Shown: piece by piece, positions 34,185 through 46,600 of the stretch
Position numbering within the stretch: position 1 is the stretch's first letter
How the letters are laid out: every line of letters begins with the position of its first letter
Source of the DNA: Ottelia alismoides
Lineage: Eukaryota > Streptophyta > Magnoliopsida > Alismatales > Hydrocharitaceae
Direction of reading: 5' to 3'
Assembly (NCBI GenBank): GCA_037367405.1
Contig: JAZKJV010010529.1
Span: forward strand, 62,001 to 126,000
DNA: 64,000 nt
Translations under genes and position numbers: made by a program
Notes under the pieces: generated by a model
Database searches by the model: none
Told to the model about the DNA's origin: nothing
What the model saw: only the letters and a program-made list of their open reading frames with translations

Positions 34185-34303
34185 ACCTACCCTTGTTATG
34201 GTGTCTAATAGATGAGTACGTTGCAGTCGGATAGATCCGCGTGGATCAAAAATTAACCGTACGACTCTATGAATTGTCGAATGAATTATCGCACGGTTTT
34301 ATG

Positions 34304-34329
34304 TTTATTTAACCTGGGCAAGCCCCAGG
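34304..34329 (-). terminator. Poly(A)-signal hairpin of D LTR
   Basis: Stem CCTGGG (34313-34318) / CCCAGG (34324-34329), loop 5; AATAAA on the minus strand at 34309-34304 follows in element sense. Position equals the hairpins of B and C. Confidence 0.6.
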
Positions 34330-36881
34330 GTCGACTAAAGGAGGCAAAGGAACAACTCGGGATCAGATTAGATGAATTAAATCGCGATTTTCCAAGTAGG
34401 ATTTGTTTATTTTTTTTCAGTAAAAATGCCAATGCACAAATGCGGATGAACTAGGTTAATAAGAATATAAGAGACTTACCCAAATTTAATTTGAATATCA
34501 AATTAATTCAAATCAGCCAAGTGATATTTTTCCTAACAACCTAATCAAATGATTAATGTAAAATATATTTTTTCAGAATTGTTTGGTTTAAAATGCACAA
34601 ACTAAAAATGCAAACTTTTTAAGGGTTTTTATGCAATTTTTCGTGCAAATGATATGCAAAAATTATGAAAAATTTACTGAAAGATAAATATTATAAAATG
34701 AAGCTAATTCTTTTTGGAATTTTCTGACACTTTTTGATTTTTTATGAATATTTTACTGAAAAAAGAGCGACTGCAGGTATTTAATTTCTAATAAATCCAC
34801 AACGTTAAATTATCCAAAGACTGATTTATCTCATAGATATTGTAATAAAGAATACACGAGAGTTGGAATTCCTCAAAAATCTTATTCGTGGAATTAATTA
34901 AAAATCAATATCATAAATCACTTTATAATTTATTTTATGCACAAGACAACTCCTAATTGGACGAAATTTGGACTGTAGTTAAAGCACACTTAAATACATC
35001 ATTCACAATTCTTTCGTGATTTTTGGAGCAATAAATGACTATGTGCGAATTTTAGAGTATAAATGGGCAAAATATCACTGAATTTTAATCTCTGTATTTT
35101 AATAAATAATAAGATGCTCACAAAAATGTAAATAAATAGCCACAAGATAAAGAATTAAATGCTCTACAACATGCTATTTTTCATTAAATAAAATGATGCT
35201 AGTTTGAGGTCCAAATCAAGACTCAAAGGTAGGGGTATCAATGCAATACTGAAAATAAAATAAAACTAACTATAACGCAAATAGGGACGCTTTTGCAATA
35301 ACTAAAACTTAGAATTAGGACTATGCAATTTCTACAACATAATAAAAAAAATGAAATGGACCTTTTCTCAAGAACAAGGGGGGCGGCTAGGGCATGGGAG
35401 CCTTGTGCACGAGGGGCGGCTAGGGCACCCGACGCACGACTGGGTGGAGGAGTACGTCCTTGGAGGCGGTGCGGATACGCAGCCACGGCTGTTCTAGCGG
35501 TGAGGGCGGCGCGGCTACGCGGCCGCGGTGGTGCGGCGGAGGTGGCAGCGCACGTGCTGCGCGGGGCGGCGCACGGTGGGAGGGGTGCAGGGAGGCGCGC
35601 GTTGAGGGGCTGCGCCGCTACGCGTGGTTGGCGGCCGTGCACGCGGCGTTGGAGATGCTTGGTGGCGGCGGCTGCACGGCGCAGCGGAAGAGGCAACGGC
35701 CTAGCGTGGAGCCCGTGCGCGGAGGAGGGCGGCGGCCACGTGCGCGCGAGGGGAGTCGGAGATGGTGACCTGCGGCGGCACGGGCGGGCTGGAGGACCGC
35801 GCGGGGGAGAAGGGTCCCCGTGCACGGAGGTGCGACCACGGGGACGCGCCTGGGACCTGGTGGCGCGCCGGTGGTTGCTGAGCGAGGTGATGATGGCACC
35901 GCACCGCTGCGACGCGCTAGAGGGAGCAGGACCGCCTCACGCACGGAGGGCGGCGGTGGTTGCAGGTGCGGGGACTCGAGAAGGTGGTCGGGCTACGGCG
36001 ACGCGGTTTGCTGCAAGGGCGGAGGCCGCGATGGAGATGCTACGAGGCGGGGCTTCGAGGGCGGTGGAGGAGGGAGCCGCGCGGCCACGGCTTCTTCCCT
36101 GTTTATTACCAGGATTTTTTTCTTTTTGTTTTTTATGTAATAATTTTTTTTTATTTTTGTTTTTGCAGTGAATGAAAAATGTGAACAATGGTATTAATAG
36201 ATGAGGTGGTGGTGTATGATATGTAGGAGAAATATGATTAGAAGATGGTGTGCTTGTATGATGAAATCGATGGTGATGATGTTGATTGGTGAAAAATGTG
36301 GTAGTAGAAATGAGAAGATGTTTTTTTTGGTGTGATGAACAAGATAAAGAAATGAGATTAGATAAAAAATGACAAAGCATGGATAGAGAAATTACATGGA
36401 ATTCGTCGAAAGTGGAGCCACGTCGTGCGGCTTCCGTCGTGGCCTCGATCCGACTCGGCAAAAATTCGGAGAAGCTAAGCGGCTTGGATGCAGCTGCGAT
36501 GAGGTCGATCTCTCTACCTCGGATCTCGCCAAATACGATGGAAACCGTCATCGCGTCGAAGACTCACTCGGTCGCTCTCACCGTCGAGCAGGCTGAGCTG
36601 GTGGTTCCCTTTCTCTCTCGATTATAGCAGATGATGAACAATGGAGGAGGGGATGGGATTATAAAGAAAGAGGAGAGGGAAGTTGGAGAGAATGGTGTGG
36701 TGGAGAGAGTGGAGAAAATGGTGGCTTGGAGTGGGGAAGAAGAAAGGAAGGAGTAAAAGGGGGGAAAATAATAATATAATAATATTATAATCTACTAAAA
36801 ATAACAATAATTAAAATAATAATAATTAAATAATAAAATCCGAAAATAATAAAAAATAAATCCAAAAATAAAAATTGGGGT

Positions 36882-36914
36882 GACATGTGGTGGTTCCAGG
36901 AGCTGCCACATGTC
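36882..36914. promoter_or_regulatory. Inverted repeat in D U3 (GACATGTGG...CCACATGTC)
   Basis: Arms around TGGTTCCAGGAGCTG; about 220 bases upstream (element sense) of the TATA-like box. The right LTR has it at 46378-46410 and E at 63382-63414 with the partner changed to ACGTGTC. Possible paired binding site. Confidence 0.5.
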
Positions 36915-37779
36915 GCTCCCAAAAAAATTCAAAGATTAAATGTAAAGAAAATCAAAAAGAAATAACAAAAGGTATCAAATCAAAAAGTAGTCAACACAAA
37001 ACTTGCTCGTCTCGATGAGATCTACAACTTTTGTAAAGGGCTGAAAATCAAATGAGATCATCTGTACAAAAATGTATTTTTGGGTGGTACCTTATAGATA
37101 TAAAATACCACATTTTATCTTTTGCAATTTTTTTGTCATTTTTAAATAAGAGAAAAATTAAAATAAAAATAGAGAAAATATGAAAGGAATATTTACAATT
37201 TAATCTATTTTTTTTGGATTTTTAATAATGAAGAAAATAAAAGGATAAAATACAGGGGTAAAACGGCCATTATGTACAATGTACAAAAGGGGCCCAAAAC
37301 TCAAGTTTTGCATACAAGCTCCGATTTTATTGAAATTGGTCTTGTTTCGAAGGTCTTTGAATGCATATTACTTTAAAGTGAGTAGACCTAATTAGGAGGT
37401 TGTATGAGAGAGATATGAGCATTTTAAGGTCTAAGGTCTCCAATTGGGTTTGGGGTTTTATTGGTCAATTTTGCAAGTTAGTATTTTTTTTGATATTTTT
37501 CTTTAAATAGTGTTAGTAATATATACATTATGGAGTTAATTTTATTGTATTTTTAGTTATTATAAAATATATACTGATAAGGTATTTTATCTAATATACC
37601 GGTGAATATTTACAAGTGAAATTGGCTTCTTATTTTATGCAAATATGAATGCTAAAATGCAAATGTTATCTATGCATGCATGAATGCTAATTATACAATA
37701 TAAGTAGAAATCTGCTTCTAATTACTCGGGAACAAAGCTTTATTTTAAAGTTTTAGAGTGATGAATCGCAGATTCATCA

Positions 37780-39250
37780 ACCCCCTATACTTAAATCTTT
37801 CTCGTCCCCGAGCAACTAAAATGAAATGCAAGAGTGAAATGAGATTGGGTTCCATACCAAGGTCATGAACAAAAGTTGAAAATGGAGCTTAACTCGACCT
37901 TTGGATTAATTGTGTGGCGGAACCTTATTGGGATCTGAACTTAAGACCTAACAACCTTCAAGTTCCACAAGTCTTCTATTCGAGATGCCTCAACAGTCTG
38001 GTCAGAACAAATCCTCAAATGCAAATTTCTGATGACTATGATTCTTACTTGTACCGTGTAAGTGTAAAATAGCTCTCCACATCAGAAATGGCTCAGAAGC
38101 AGCCTCCTCTAACAAGGTAACTCTAATTACCCGGTCCAGTAACTCTTTCCTCGAGGAGCGGGGTATTCCCTTCTAAGTTCAAGTGCAACCAGCTCAAGAG
38201 GAGGGGGTGGAGAAAAGAATGGACGGTAGCCAGTGTAGCTACCTATCCCGGGATGCCTGACCAGTGTAGCCAAGTCATCCAGCTGCAGACTTCTTGCTAA
38301 TATACATACTCCGACAGGCAATTTTTTTTGGCATGTCTATTTTTTTTGTTCTTGCATTTTTTTCTCTTTTTTTGTTTTGGAACTATATATAAGGTGCAGC
38401 ATGTACATCATGAGTTTTTCCTCTTGAGCCAGTAGACTATCCCTCTCTTGAAGCACTATTGCAACCCACAGCGTCCTGTCCTCAGACTTCAACACCACCA
38501 GACTAGGTTGAGATGCACTACCCTCCCTAGAGGAGGACGGATGTTTCCACCCGTGTGCTACTCCAAGCTAAAGGATTCTACCTCCTCACCACCTCATCAA
38601 TGAAGAGCTACATGCATTGTGCTTGTCCAAGTTAGGTCACTCTCTAAAAGAACCATGCGTGTGTATGAGATATTCTACTTAGACTAATCAAGATGACATG
38701 TGAACATAGACTTGCAGACTCAAAGAATTAAGTCACTTGACCTGAGAAATCTTAACTCCAGCTCCTATAAGGTTCCTCTGAAATTAGGTGAATTAAGGTC
38801 AAGTCAAGTCCATACTCAATATCTACTCATAACTTGGTTCAGAACCCACTAGCTTTTCACCTTGCATATGCAAGATATGCGGATGAGAGGTGCAGATGAC
38901 ATGCTATGCGAATGAAATGCAAGACTTTTTTTTCAGATGCAGAGATGACGTGCAAGAGTAAATAAGAAGCCTTATTTTCAACACAAATTTTTTATAGTAT
39001 ACAACAATTTGTATTATTTACAACAACTTTTTAGTTTACACATAATATACATAGTATACAAGTTTGCTTTTTTGGTATACATCCTATTTTACAACGAATC
39101 TTACAAGAGTGTTATTTACAATTTTTTTTGTTTTATACATATTATACATTAGTACAAAATTATACAATTTTTTGTTCAATTTTTACCCACCCGGTAATTA
39201 TTGCATAATATATACAAAAAACGTGAAAATAGGCGAAAGTACGAGCTATG
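37780..39250 (-). other. Element D PPT and 3' UTR
   Basis: On the minus strand AAGTATAGGGGGT adjoins the LTR at 37779. Shared 3' UTR blocks are at 38157-38290 (CGGTAGCCAGTGTAGCTACC) and 38411-38640 (TTTTCCTCTTGAGCCAGTAG). No credible ORF. Confidence 0.82.
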
Positions 39251-39637
39251 GGTAAATTATAGATGTAATATATACACGCCCCATATACTTAGCGTGTGCT
39301 ATGTCCTCAGAGAATGAAAAGAAATGAAAAAGACATAGATCGTGCTAAGCGTAGGAGAGCTAAAATTATAAAATGTATAGAAGTCGCTCTGCCCCCCTAT
39401 ACTTAGGCTCTGACAACCTAAGTGTAGAAGAAGATCAAAAATGGGGCGGACGAGGGCAAGAGAGGAAATGGATGAGTATATAAATGGCGGGCACTGGTCC
39501 CCCCTATACTTAGGCTCTGATTAGCCTAAGTATAGGTCATGAGTGAGTATGAGGATCGATGTGATTTGGAGGATGTACAGTGAATGGATGCAGGTCACTC
39601 TCCCCCTATACTTAGGATCTGGTTATCCTAAGTATAG
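39241..39637 (-). repeat. Element D hairpin array
   Basis: Long unit at 39282-39354 and short units at 39397-39427, 39504-39535 and 39606-39637. The last two have near-perfect arms of 13-14 bp (CTATACTTAGGCT and AGCCTAAGTATAG; CTATACTTAGGAT and ATCCTAAGTATAG). Presence in an element without pol shows that the array travels with the 3' UTR and not with integrase. Confidence 0.92.
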
Positions 39638-39736
39638 TCATAAAATGAAACGATATGGAGTCGGGGTGAGTGATTCGAATCACTGGGAAGGGAGGGAGAG
39701 AAAGTATATATAAGAAAGAATGAGAATATACAAGGA

Positions 39737-41205
39737 TTAAGAAGGTTTGTGATGAACCTTCTTGCGAACGCGGGGAGGTGGATAATATACATATGTGTCG
39801 CTATCGGAATCATCCTCAGATGAATAATAGTGAGGTGTAGGGATCGTCCAACGAGGGTCGTCACACGACTGCTTGCTTAGATACGGCTTGAGAACCGCCG
39901 AACTGAGCTTACTCATATAAATCACCTTATCCGGACCAGATGAGGACTCCACAGAAAATTCCTTCTCCGGTGTGTTGAAAGAAACTTTCTTAGTCGGTTT
40001 TCTAGAACCTGAATCATTGAGAGGGAGATGAGAGCGACGCACCTTGAGAAGTTTGGGGGAACACCTCGAGGAATCAATTCTCGACTTCCTCTCACTAAGT
40101 AGCCGACTAGAAGAGGGAGCAACCATATTTTTAGGTGGAGTCAATTTAGTCTTGGTTGTTTCCTTTGAAGGTCCGGGACGTGGTGTAGTGCTGACCATTG
40201 GTTCCTCATCAGACGAGTCACCATATAAATTGTAATATTCTTGAAGGGTTAGCACATGTCTCGGGAAGGTGCTAGTGGTCTTAGTTGTCTTGGCATTATT
40301 GGGCTCTTGTGTCGGATCATGAAAATGGTCAAGGCAATCAAAAAAGGTCATGTCCGACTTAATGATAGCTTCTGATCGTGAATCCTCCTTAGAAGCTGTC
40401 ACGGTTGTGGTGCAAGAAGTTGATGAAGTGGAGGTGTGGGGAGTCTCAGAACCAACGGTCGTTCGGATAGTCGGTCTCTCAGGTGTAGCAGAGAGGCGGG
40501 ACTCATTTTCCTCTTGATGGTCACGACTGTCAACAGATGTGCGAGTCACCTTAGAGTAAAGTGTATCAAAGAATGGATACGGTCGGAGTGCTCCCAATGC
40601 TGAAAAATCGATCTCCCAAGTCTCGTAATCTTTAGTCGCCTTAGCTGAGGCTAAGAACGGCTTCACGAGAATAATCAGAGACCGCGTGAACTCTCCTCGG
40701 TGCTCGATGTCAATGATCGTGAAGTCCACCTGGAGTAGAGCACCTTGGAAAGTAACGATGACTGAAATATTTCCTCTAGACCGTTTGATGGATCGATCAG
40801 CCAGCTGAACAATCTCTCTCGACTTTCTGATTGGCCTGAGTTTGAGTTTGTCAAACACAGAGGTCGAGAGGATATTTATCTGAGAGTCATCATCGATTCT
40901 TGCATGGGTAAAGATAGTGTCTTTGATTTCACATTCAACCCTAGGCAACCGCTTTACTCTGCGACTCTTGGTCTTTCTCCCCATGATCAAGGAGGTGGCC
41001 ATAGACACTATGTGTCTCTCAGTCCTTGTCCTCTTATTTCCAGACCTCTTGGGCGTTATTTTACTCGTTACAAATCTCTTGAGGTCGGGGAAGTGATCTA
41101 TGGCCGTTATTAAAGGAAGTTTGAAAATCAATTCTTCATCGAGTGCTTCCCTTAGGGCAAAATCCAATTTTTTTAGGTCTTTTTCATTTTCAATTTTTAT
41201 GTGAA
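39737..41205 (-). CDS. Element D protease-like ORF with altered active site
   Basis: Open for 476 codons from 41167 (TTG) and still open further upstream, where it overlaps the end of the preceding frame. Residues about 16-44 resemble the Athila gag end (LPLITAIDHFPDLKRFV), and residues about 70-190 align with the C protease: VQLADRSIKR, VIVTFQG, VDFTIID and ILVKPFLASAK. The active site reads RIDDDSQIN where C has LLDSGSSIN; the Asp is kept but Ser-Gly are both Asp, so activity is unlikely. The C-terminal half is Ser/Thr-rich with basic patches and an acidic SSEDDSDSD near the end. No RT follows; the array begins about 100 bases after the stop. The long open frame suggests selection or recent loss. 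Confidence 0.75.
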
Positions 41206-41208
41206 TTT

Positions 41209-42201
41209 TTAGTTTTTCATTTTTTTGGTGTTTTGGATAGATGAATGATCAGACTCAAGATTGGAAGGAAAGGGGTTGGTAGAAGAGGGAGATAGAATGG
41301 ACTCCAGCTGTATAGAGGATGTGGGTTCCCTAATGCTTGCTTGGTTTTCAACATCAGATCTACTTACTTCCTTCTCCACTTTCATACCCAGGCTGGCAGA
41401 TATTGAGTGCAATATTTCCATGACATCTCTTAACTCGTTACCAAATGATTCATTTTTCTTAATAAGTCTAAAGATGTCATCCTCCACAAAATTCTCATGA
41501 CAAATCATGAGAGAGTTCTGATCAGTTGGAGGATACTGCTGAGATAATGGGTTCTCATACCTAGACTCTGGCATGTAATGCTGGGTTGAGTATGGACTAT
41601 CCAAATGGCAAATATTGGTCGGAGCCTCATATGATGGAGTCAATGAAACAGGGACTGATAAGTCTAGGTCATGAGTCCAATCTTGTGAATGTATAGGCTC
41701 TCTGAATGAAGGCTAGTTAATGGAGGCTTGATCACTAAAGTCAATCAAGTCTGGGAAATCAGGATGTGCAAACCTCTCCATTTGGTATGTTCGATCAATC
41801 ATGTTGTGCCCCAAGGTCAAGTCGGGATGTGTATATGTAAATTGTTGTCCGGTCCCTACTTGAGGTGAGAATGGGGGCATATAATGTTGCCAATCATCTA
41901 TCTCAGCAGTGGCTTGCTCTTCATTCGGTTCTTTGATTCCTGCAAGCTCTTGAGAGTAAGGACAGTCTGCCCAAGGTGGAAGTGGATCCGGAGTGTTAGA
42001 ATATGGAGTAGGTAAGAAATGCGAAGAAGTGGAGAAGTCAGTCGAAGTTCTGACTTCATAATTGGGTTGAGGTGGAATCGACCACGGGTAAGGGTCTCCC
42101 GTGGATGGCAGAGGATACGTGGAAGAAGGAGAAGACGAAGATGAACGGTATATGGTCGAGGAGGAATGACCTGAGGTGTATGGGGACCAATATCCCGACA
42201 T
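41209..42201 (-). pseudogene. Element D N-terminal gag-like ORF, one stop
   Basis: The chosen start MSGYWSP at 42201 follows a pyrimidine-rich acceptor-like TTTCCTCCTCAAG. The product is Ser/Pro/Tyr-rich (YRSSSSSPSSTYPLPSTGD) with a short helical part (FRLIKKNESFGNELRDVMEI). A single in-frame TAG at 41713 splits it. It ends at TAG/TAA near 41209 beside an A7 run (about 41221), where a one-base shift enters the next, protease-like frame. No capsid domain is recognisable; placement argues for a gag replacement. Confidence 0.6.
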
Positions 42202-43638
42202 CTTGAGGAGGAAAGGATGTAAGCAGAACGAGGTAGAAAATGCGCAATTATGCAGGATAACACACACAGACAGACCCGAAGACAAACACAAGAGCAAACC
42301 CTGAGTTCACACTCAACACGGTGAAGGACCCGAAACCGAGTTCGATTAATCTGGTTGATTTTAAGTGTCAATTTTCACACAAGTAGCAAAGGTTACGGGA
42401 CCTATAGAGGAGTCGGCTAAAAAACCGAATGTGTCTCCCCTGTTTAACATGTCGCCTTAGATACCAGTGCCCTTCCTTTCTTCGTTCCTATCCCAAGTTG
42501 ATGGATTCAAAGACCATGCCCCTATCTTACTGCAAGCAGGCGGAGGCTGACAAGGCTGGAACTTCGCCCTGAAGGGTTACTAGCAGCTTGTCGCAGAGTA
42601 CAGCTGGTTCACCCCTGACTACATGTAAACAGGCGGAGGCTACTTGGTACTAGTCAATGAACCTGAAAATATTCAACTTGAGATATTTGCTAGGATCAGT
42701 TGGAACGTGATACAGAAGGGGGGGGATTTGAGCTCTGCCTTAAGGTGTTGACACACACTCAAGTACCCTCACTGTGCCTGAAAATAAGGTCGAGGTTACT
42801 CTCCCGCAAACAAGGGTTAATTTTAGTCATTTTTTGGTCCAATTCAATTAGCAGTCCCGATTTTAGAGATTAGTTATCACTGATATTAATCCACATAAGC
42901 AATCACGTCTATCATCCAGTCCCAATTCCTTTATCCTAGGTTAGAAAACAGAGAGAGAGAGAATCGGAAAAAGCCGATGCAATCGAGAAACGATGATGAA
43001 TGCTCGAGTAAGAAGACTTACAGTGCCTTCATCTCTCTACAATGCGGGATGCAATACTAAATTGAAATTTTACACTAAGTGAATGCAATCGATGAAAAGC
43101 CGTTCCTAGACAGGCAGTTCTATTAGCGAGTGAAGAACCGATTATATTTGGCTAAGTCCTGCGGTCTAAATACGTCTTTTAAGTGCTGTATGGTTCTAGA
43201 TAATTAAGAGCACAAGCAAATCCTAGAGTGACTCGAGGAGCCGCTAGTGCAAGCCTATTCTAAAATTCAAACCACACAGCAGACGGGGACACGGTTCTAC
43301 TATGTTTACACACGCGAGAACCCAAACAGGAACCGCCGTAAATGCAGACACTTTACAATTTAACAAAAACTTTTTGGCATCTCAACAGCCGACTTGATCC
43401 AAGAATCATCAACCTCCGATGCACTTCGAGATGTGTCGACTTCAAGAAAGCTGCTCGAAATCCACCGGGCCCTCGCACAAAAAGATGCAAAAATGTTAGA
43501 GAGAAATATATACAGAAATGGTCACAAAAATAATTAAAGAAAAAATGAATAATTACAATGCGGCTCGGGGGTCAGACTACCCGAGTGAATGGAAAACGTA
43601 AATCTAATTTTTCTAAAGTGATCCTAAGCCGTTTGCCT
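42202..43638 (-). other. Element D leader
   Basis: No credible ORF. Shares segments with leaders of A and C: CGAGGTTACTCTCCCGCAAA near 42790, GGAAAAAGCCGATGCAATC near 42968. Two words, CAAGCAGGCGGAGGCT and AACAGGCGGAGGCTACTTGG (near 42533 and 42626), repeat within it. Confidence 0.7.
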
Positions 43639-43655
43639 CCCCTGCAACGACGCCA
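43639..43655 (-). other. Element D primer-binding site
   Basis: Minus strand TGGCGTCGTTGCAGGGG, two mismatches to the tRNA-Asp complement; two bases from the LTR. Confidence 0.88.
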
Positions 43656-43657
43656 TT

Positions 43658-46600
43658 TGATGGATCGTGGACCTACCCTTGTTATGGTGTCTAATAGACG
43701 AGTAGGTTGCAGTCGGATAAATCCGCGTGGATCAAAAATTAACAGCACGACTCGATGAATCGTCGAATGAATTATCGTGCGGTTTTATGTTTATTTAGCC
43801 TGGGCGAGCCCCAAGGTCGACTCAAGGAGGCAAAGGAATAACTCAGGATCAGATTAGATGAATTAAATCACGATTTTCGAAGTAGGATTTGTTTATTTTT
43901 TCAGTAAAAATGCCAATGCACAAATGCGGATGAACTAGGTTAATAAGAAAATAAGCGACTTAGCCAAATTTAATTTTAATGTAAAATTAATTCAAATCAG
44001 CCAAGTGATATTTTTCCTAACAACCTAATCAAATGATTAATGCAAAATATATTTTTTCGGAATTTTTGGGTTTAAAATGCACAAACAAAAAATGCAAACT
44101 TTTTTAGGGGCTTTATGCAATTTTTCATACAAATGATATGCAAAAATTATGAAAAATTTCGTGAAAGATAAATATGATGAAATGAAGCTAAACTATTTTT
44201 TTTGAAATTTTCTGACAATTTTTTGATTTATTTATGAATATTTTACTGAAAATAGAGTGACTACAGGTTTTTAATTTCTAATAAATCCACAAAGTTAATA
44301 TATCCAGAGACTGATTTATCTCTAATAGATATTGTAATAAAGAATACAGATTTGTTGGAATTTGTCAAAAATCTTATTCGTGGAATTAATTAAAAAACAA
44401 TTACAGAAATCACTATATAATTTATTTTATGCACAAGACAACTCTTAATTGGACGAAATTTGGACTGTAGTTAAAGCACACTTAAATACATCATTCACAA
44501 TTCTTTCGTGATTTTTAGAGTAATAAATGACTATGTGCAAATTTCAGAGTATAAATGGGCAAAATATCACTGAATTTTAATCTCTGTATTTTAATAAATA
44601 ATAAGATGCTCACAAAAATGTAAATAAGTAGCCACAAGATAAAGAATTAAATTCTCTACAATATGCTATTTTTCATTAAATAAAATGATGCTAGTTTGAG
44701 GTCCAAATCAAGACTCAAAGGCAGGGGTATCAATGCAATACAGAAAATAAAATAAACTAACTAAAATGCAAACATGGATGCTTTTGCAATAATGAAAACT
44801 TAGAATGAAGACTATGCAATTTTTACAATATACTAAAAAAATGGACCTTTTCTCAAGAACGTGGGGGGCGGCTAGGGCATGGGAGCCTTGCACACGAGGA
44901 GCGGCTAGAGCACCCGACGCACGACTGGGCGGAGGAGGGACGACCTTGGAGGCGACACTGCTACGCAGCGCGACTGTTCTGGCGGTGAGGGCGGTGCAGC
45001 TACGCGGCCGCGGCAGTGCGGCGGAGGCAGCGGCACGCGTTCTGCGCGCAGCGGCGCACGACGGGAGGGGTGCAGGGAGGCGCGCGTTGAGGGGCTACAC
45101 CGCTATGCGTGGTTGGCATCCGTGCGCGCGGCGTTGGAGATGCTTGGAGGCGGCGGCTGCACAACGCAATGGAGGAGGCAGCGGCCTGGCGTGGAGCCTG
45201 TGCGTGGAGGACGGCGGCGGCCATGTATGCGCGAGGGGAGTCGAAGATGGTGACCTGCGGTGGCGCGGGCAAGTTGGAGGACCGCAGGGGGGAGAAGGGT
45301 GCCCGCGTGCGGAGGCGCAGCCATGGGGACGCGCCCGGGACCTGGCGGCGCGTCGGTGGTTGCTGAGCGAGGTGATGACGGCACCGCGCCGCTGCGACTC
45401 GTTGGAGGAAGCAGGACCGCTTCACGCGCGGAGGGTGGCGGTGGTTGCAGGTGCGGGGACTCGAGAAGGTGGTCGGGCTACGGTGGCGCGGCTTGCTGCA
45501 AGGGCGGAGGCCGCGATGGAGATGCTGCGAGGCGGGGCTCTGAGGGTGGCGGAAGAGGGAGCCGCGTGGCCACGGCTTCTTCCATGTTTGTTACCTGGAT
45601 TTTTTTTATTTTTGTTTTTTATGTAATATTTTTTTTGATTTTTGTTTTTGCAGTGAATGAAAAATGTAAACAATGGTATGAATAGATGGGGTGGTGGTGT
45701 ATGATATGCAGAAGAAATATGATTAGAAGATGGTGTGCTTTGTATGATGAAATCGATGGTGATGATGTTGATTGGTGAAAAATGTGGTGGTAGAAATGAG
45801 AAGATGTTTTTTTTGTGTGATGAACAAGATAAATAAATGAGGTTAGATAAAAAAATGACAAAACAGAGATAGAGAAATTACCTGGAATTCACCGAAAGTG
45901 GAGCCGCGTCGTGCGGCTTCCGTCGTGGCCTCGATTCGACTCGACAAAAATTCGGAGAAGCTAAGCGGCTTGGATGCAGCTGCGACGAGGTCGATCTCTC
46001 TACCTCGGATATCGCCAAATACGATAGAAACCGTCGTCGCATCGAAGATTCACTCGGTCGCTGTCACCGTCGAGCAGGCTGAGCTGGTGGTTCCCTTTCT
46101 CTCTCGATTATAGCGGATGATGAACAATGGAGGAGGGGATGGGATTATAAAGGAAGAGGAGAGGGAAGTTGGAGAGAATGGAGTGGTGGAGAGAGTGGAT
46201 AAAATGGTGGCTTGGAGTGGGGAAGAAGAAAGGAAGGAGTAAAAGGGGGGAAAATAATAATATAATAATAATATAATAAGTAGGCTACTAAAAATAACAA
46301 TAATTAAAATAATAATAATTAAAATAATAAAATCTGAAAATAATAAAAAATATTTCCAAAAAATAAAAAATTGGGGTGACATGTGGTGGCTCCCGGAGAT
46401 GCCACATGTCGCTCCCAGAAAATTCAAAGATTAAATGTAAAGAAAATAAAAAAGAAATAACAAAAGGAATTAAATCAAAAAGTGGTCAACACAAAACATG
46501 CTCGTCTCGACGAGATCTACAACTTTTGTGAAGAGCCAAAAATCAAATGAGATCATCTCTACAAAAATGTATTTTTGGGTGGTATCTTATAGATATAAAA

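Larger units (their letters stand above)
34185..37779 (-). repeat. Element D 3' LTR
   Basis: Matches 43671-47267 end to end with many substitutions (about 15 in a 150-base sample). GC-rich core 35370-36640; AT-rich on both sides. Minus-strand TATAAT near 36664-36659. The donor-like site is mutated here (CCAT/GTAATTT near 36396). A 282-codon plus-strand frame at 35323-36171 is discussed among the rejected items. Confidence 0.94.

Noticed and set aside
36120..36170. Plus-strand splice-acceptor-like TTTTTGTTTTTGCAG after the GC-rich core of D (also 45600-45654)
   Set aside because: It is antisense to the element and has no matching donor or coding exon; more likely a T-run beside the core.
35323..36171. 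282-codon plus-strand frame in the D LTR, with a 273-codon counterpart at 44805-45626
   Set aside because: Both lie antisense in the GC-rich LTR core, translate to Ala/Gly/Arg-rich low-complexity sequence, and differ by frame-changing indels; high GC lowers stop frequency. No domain.
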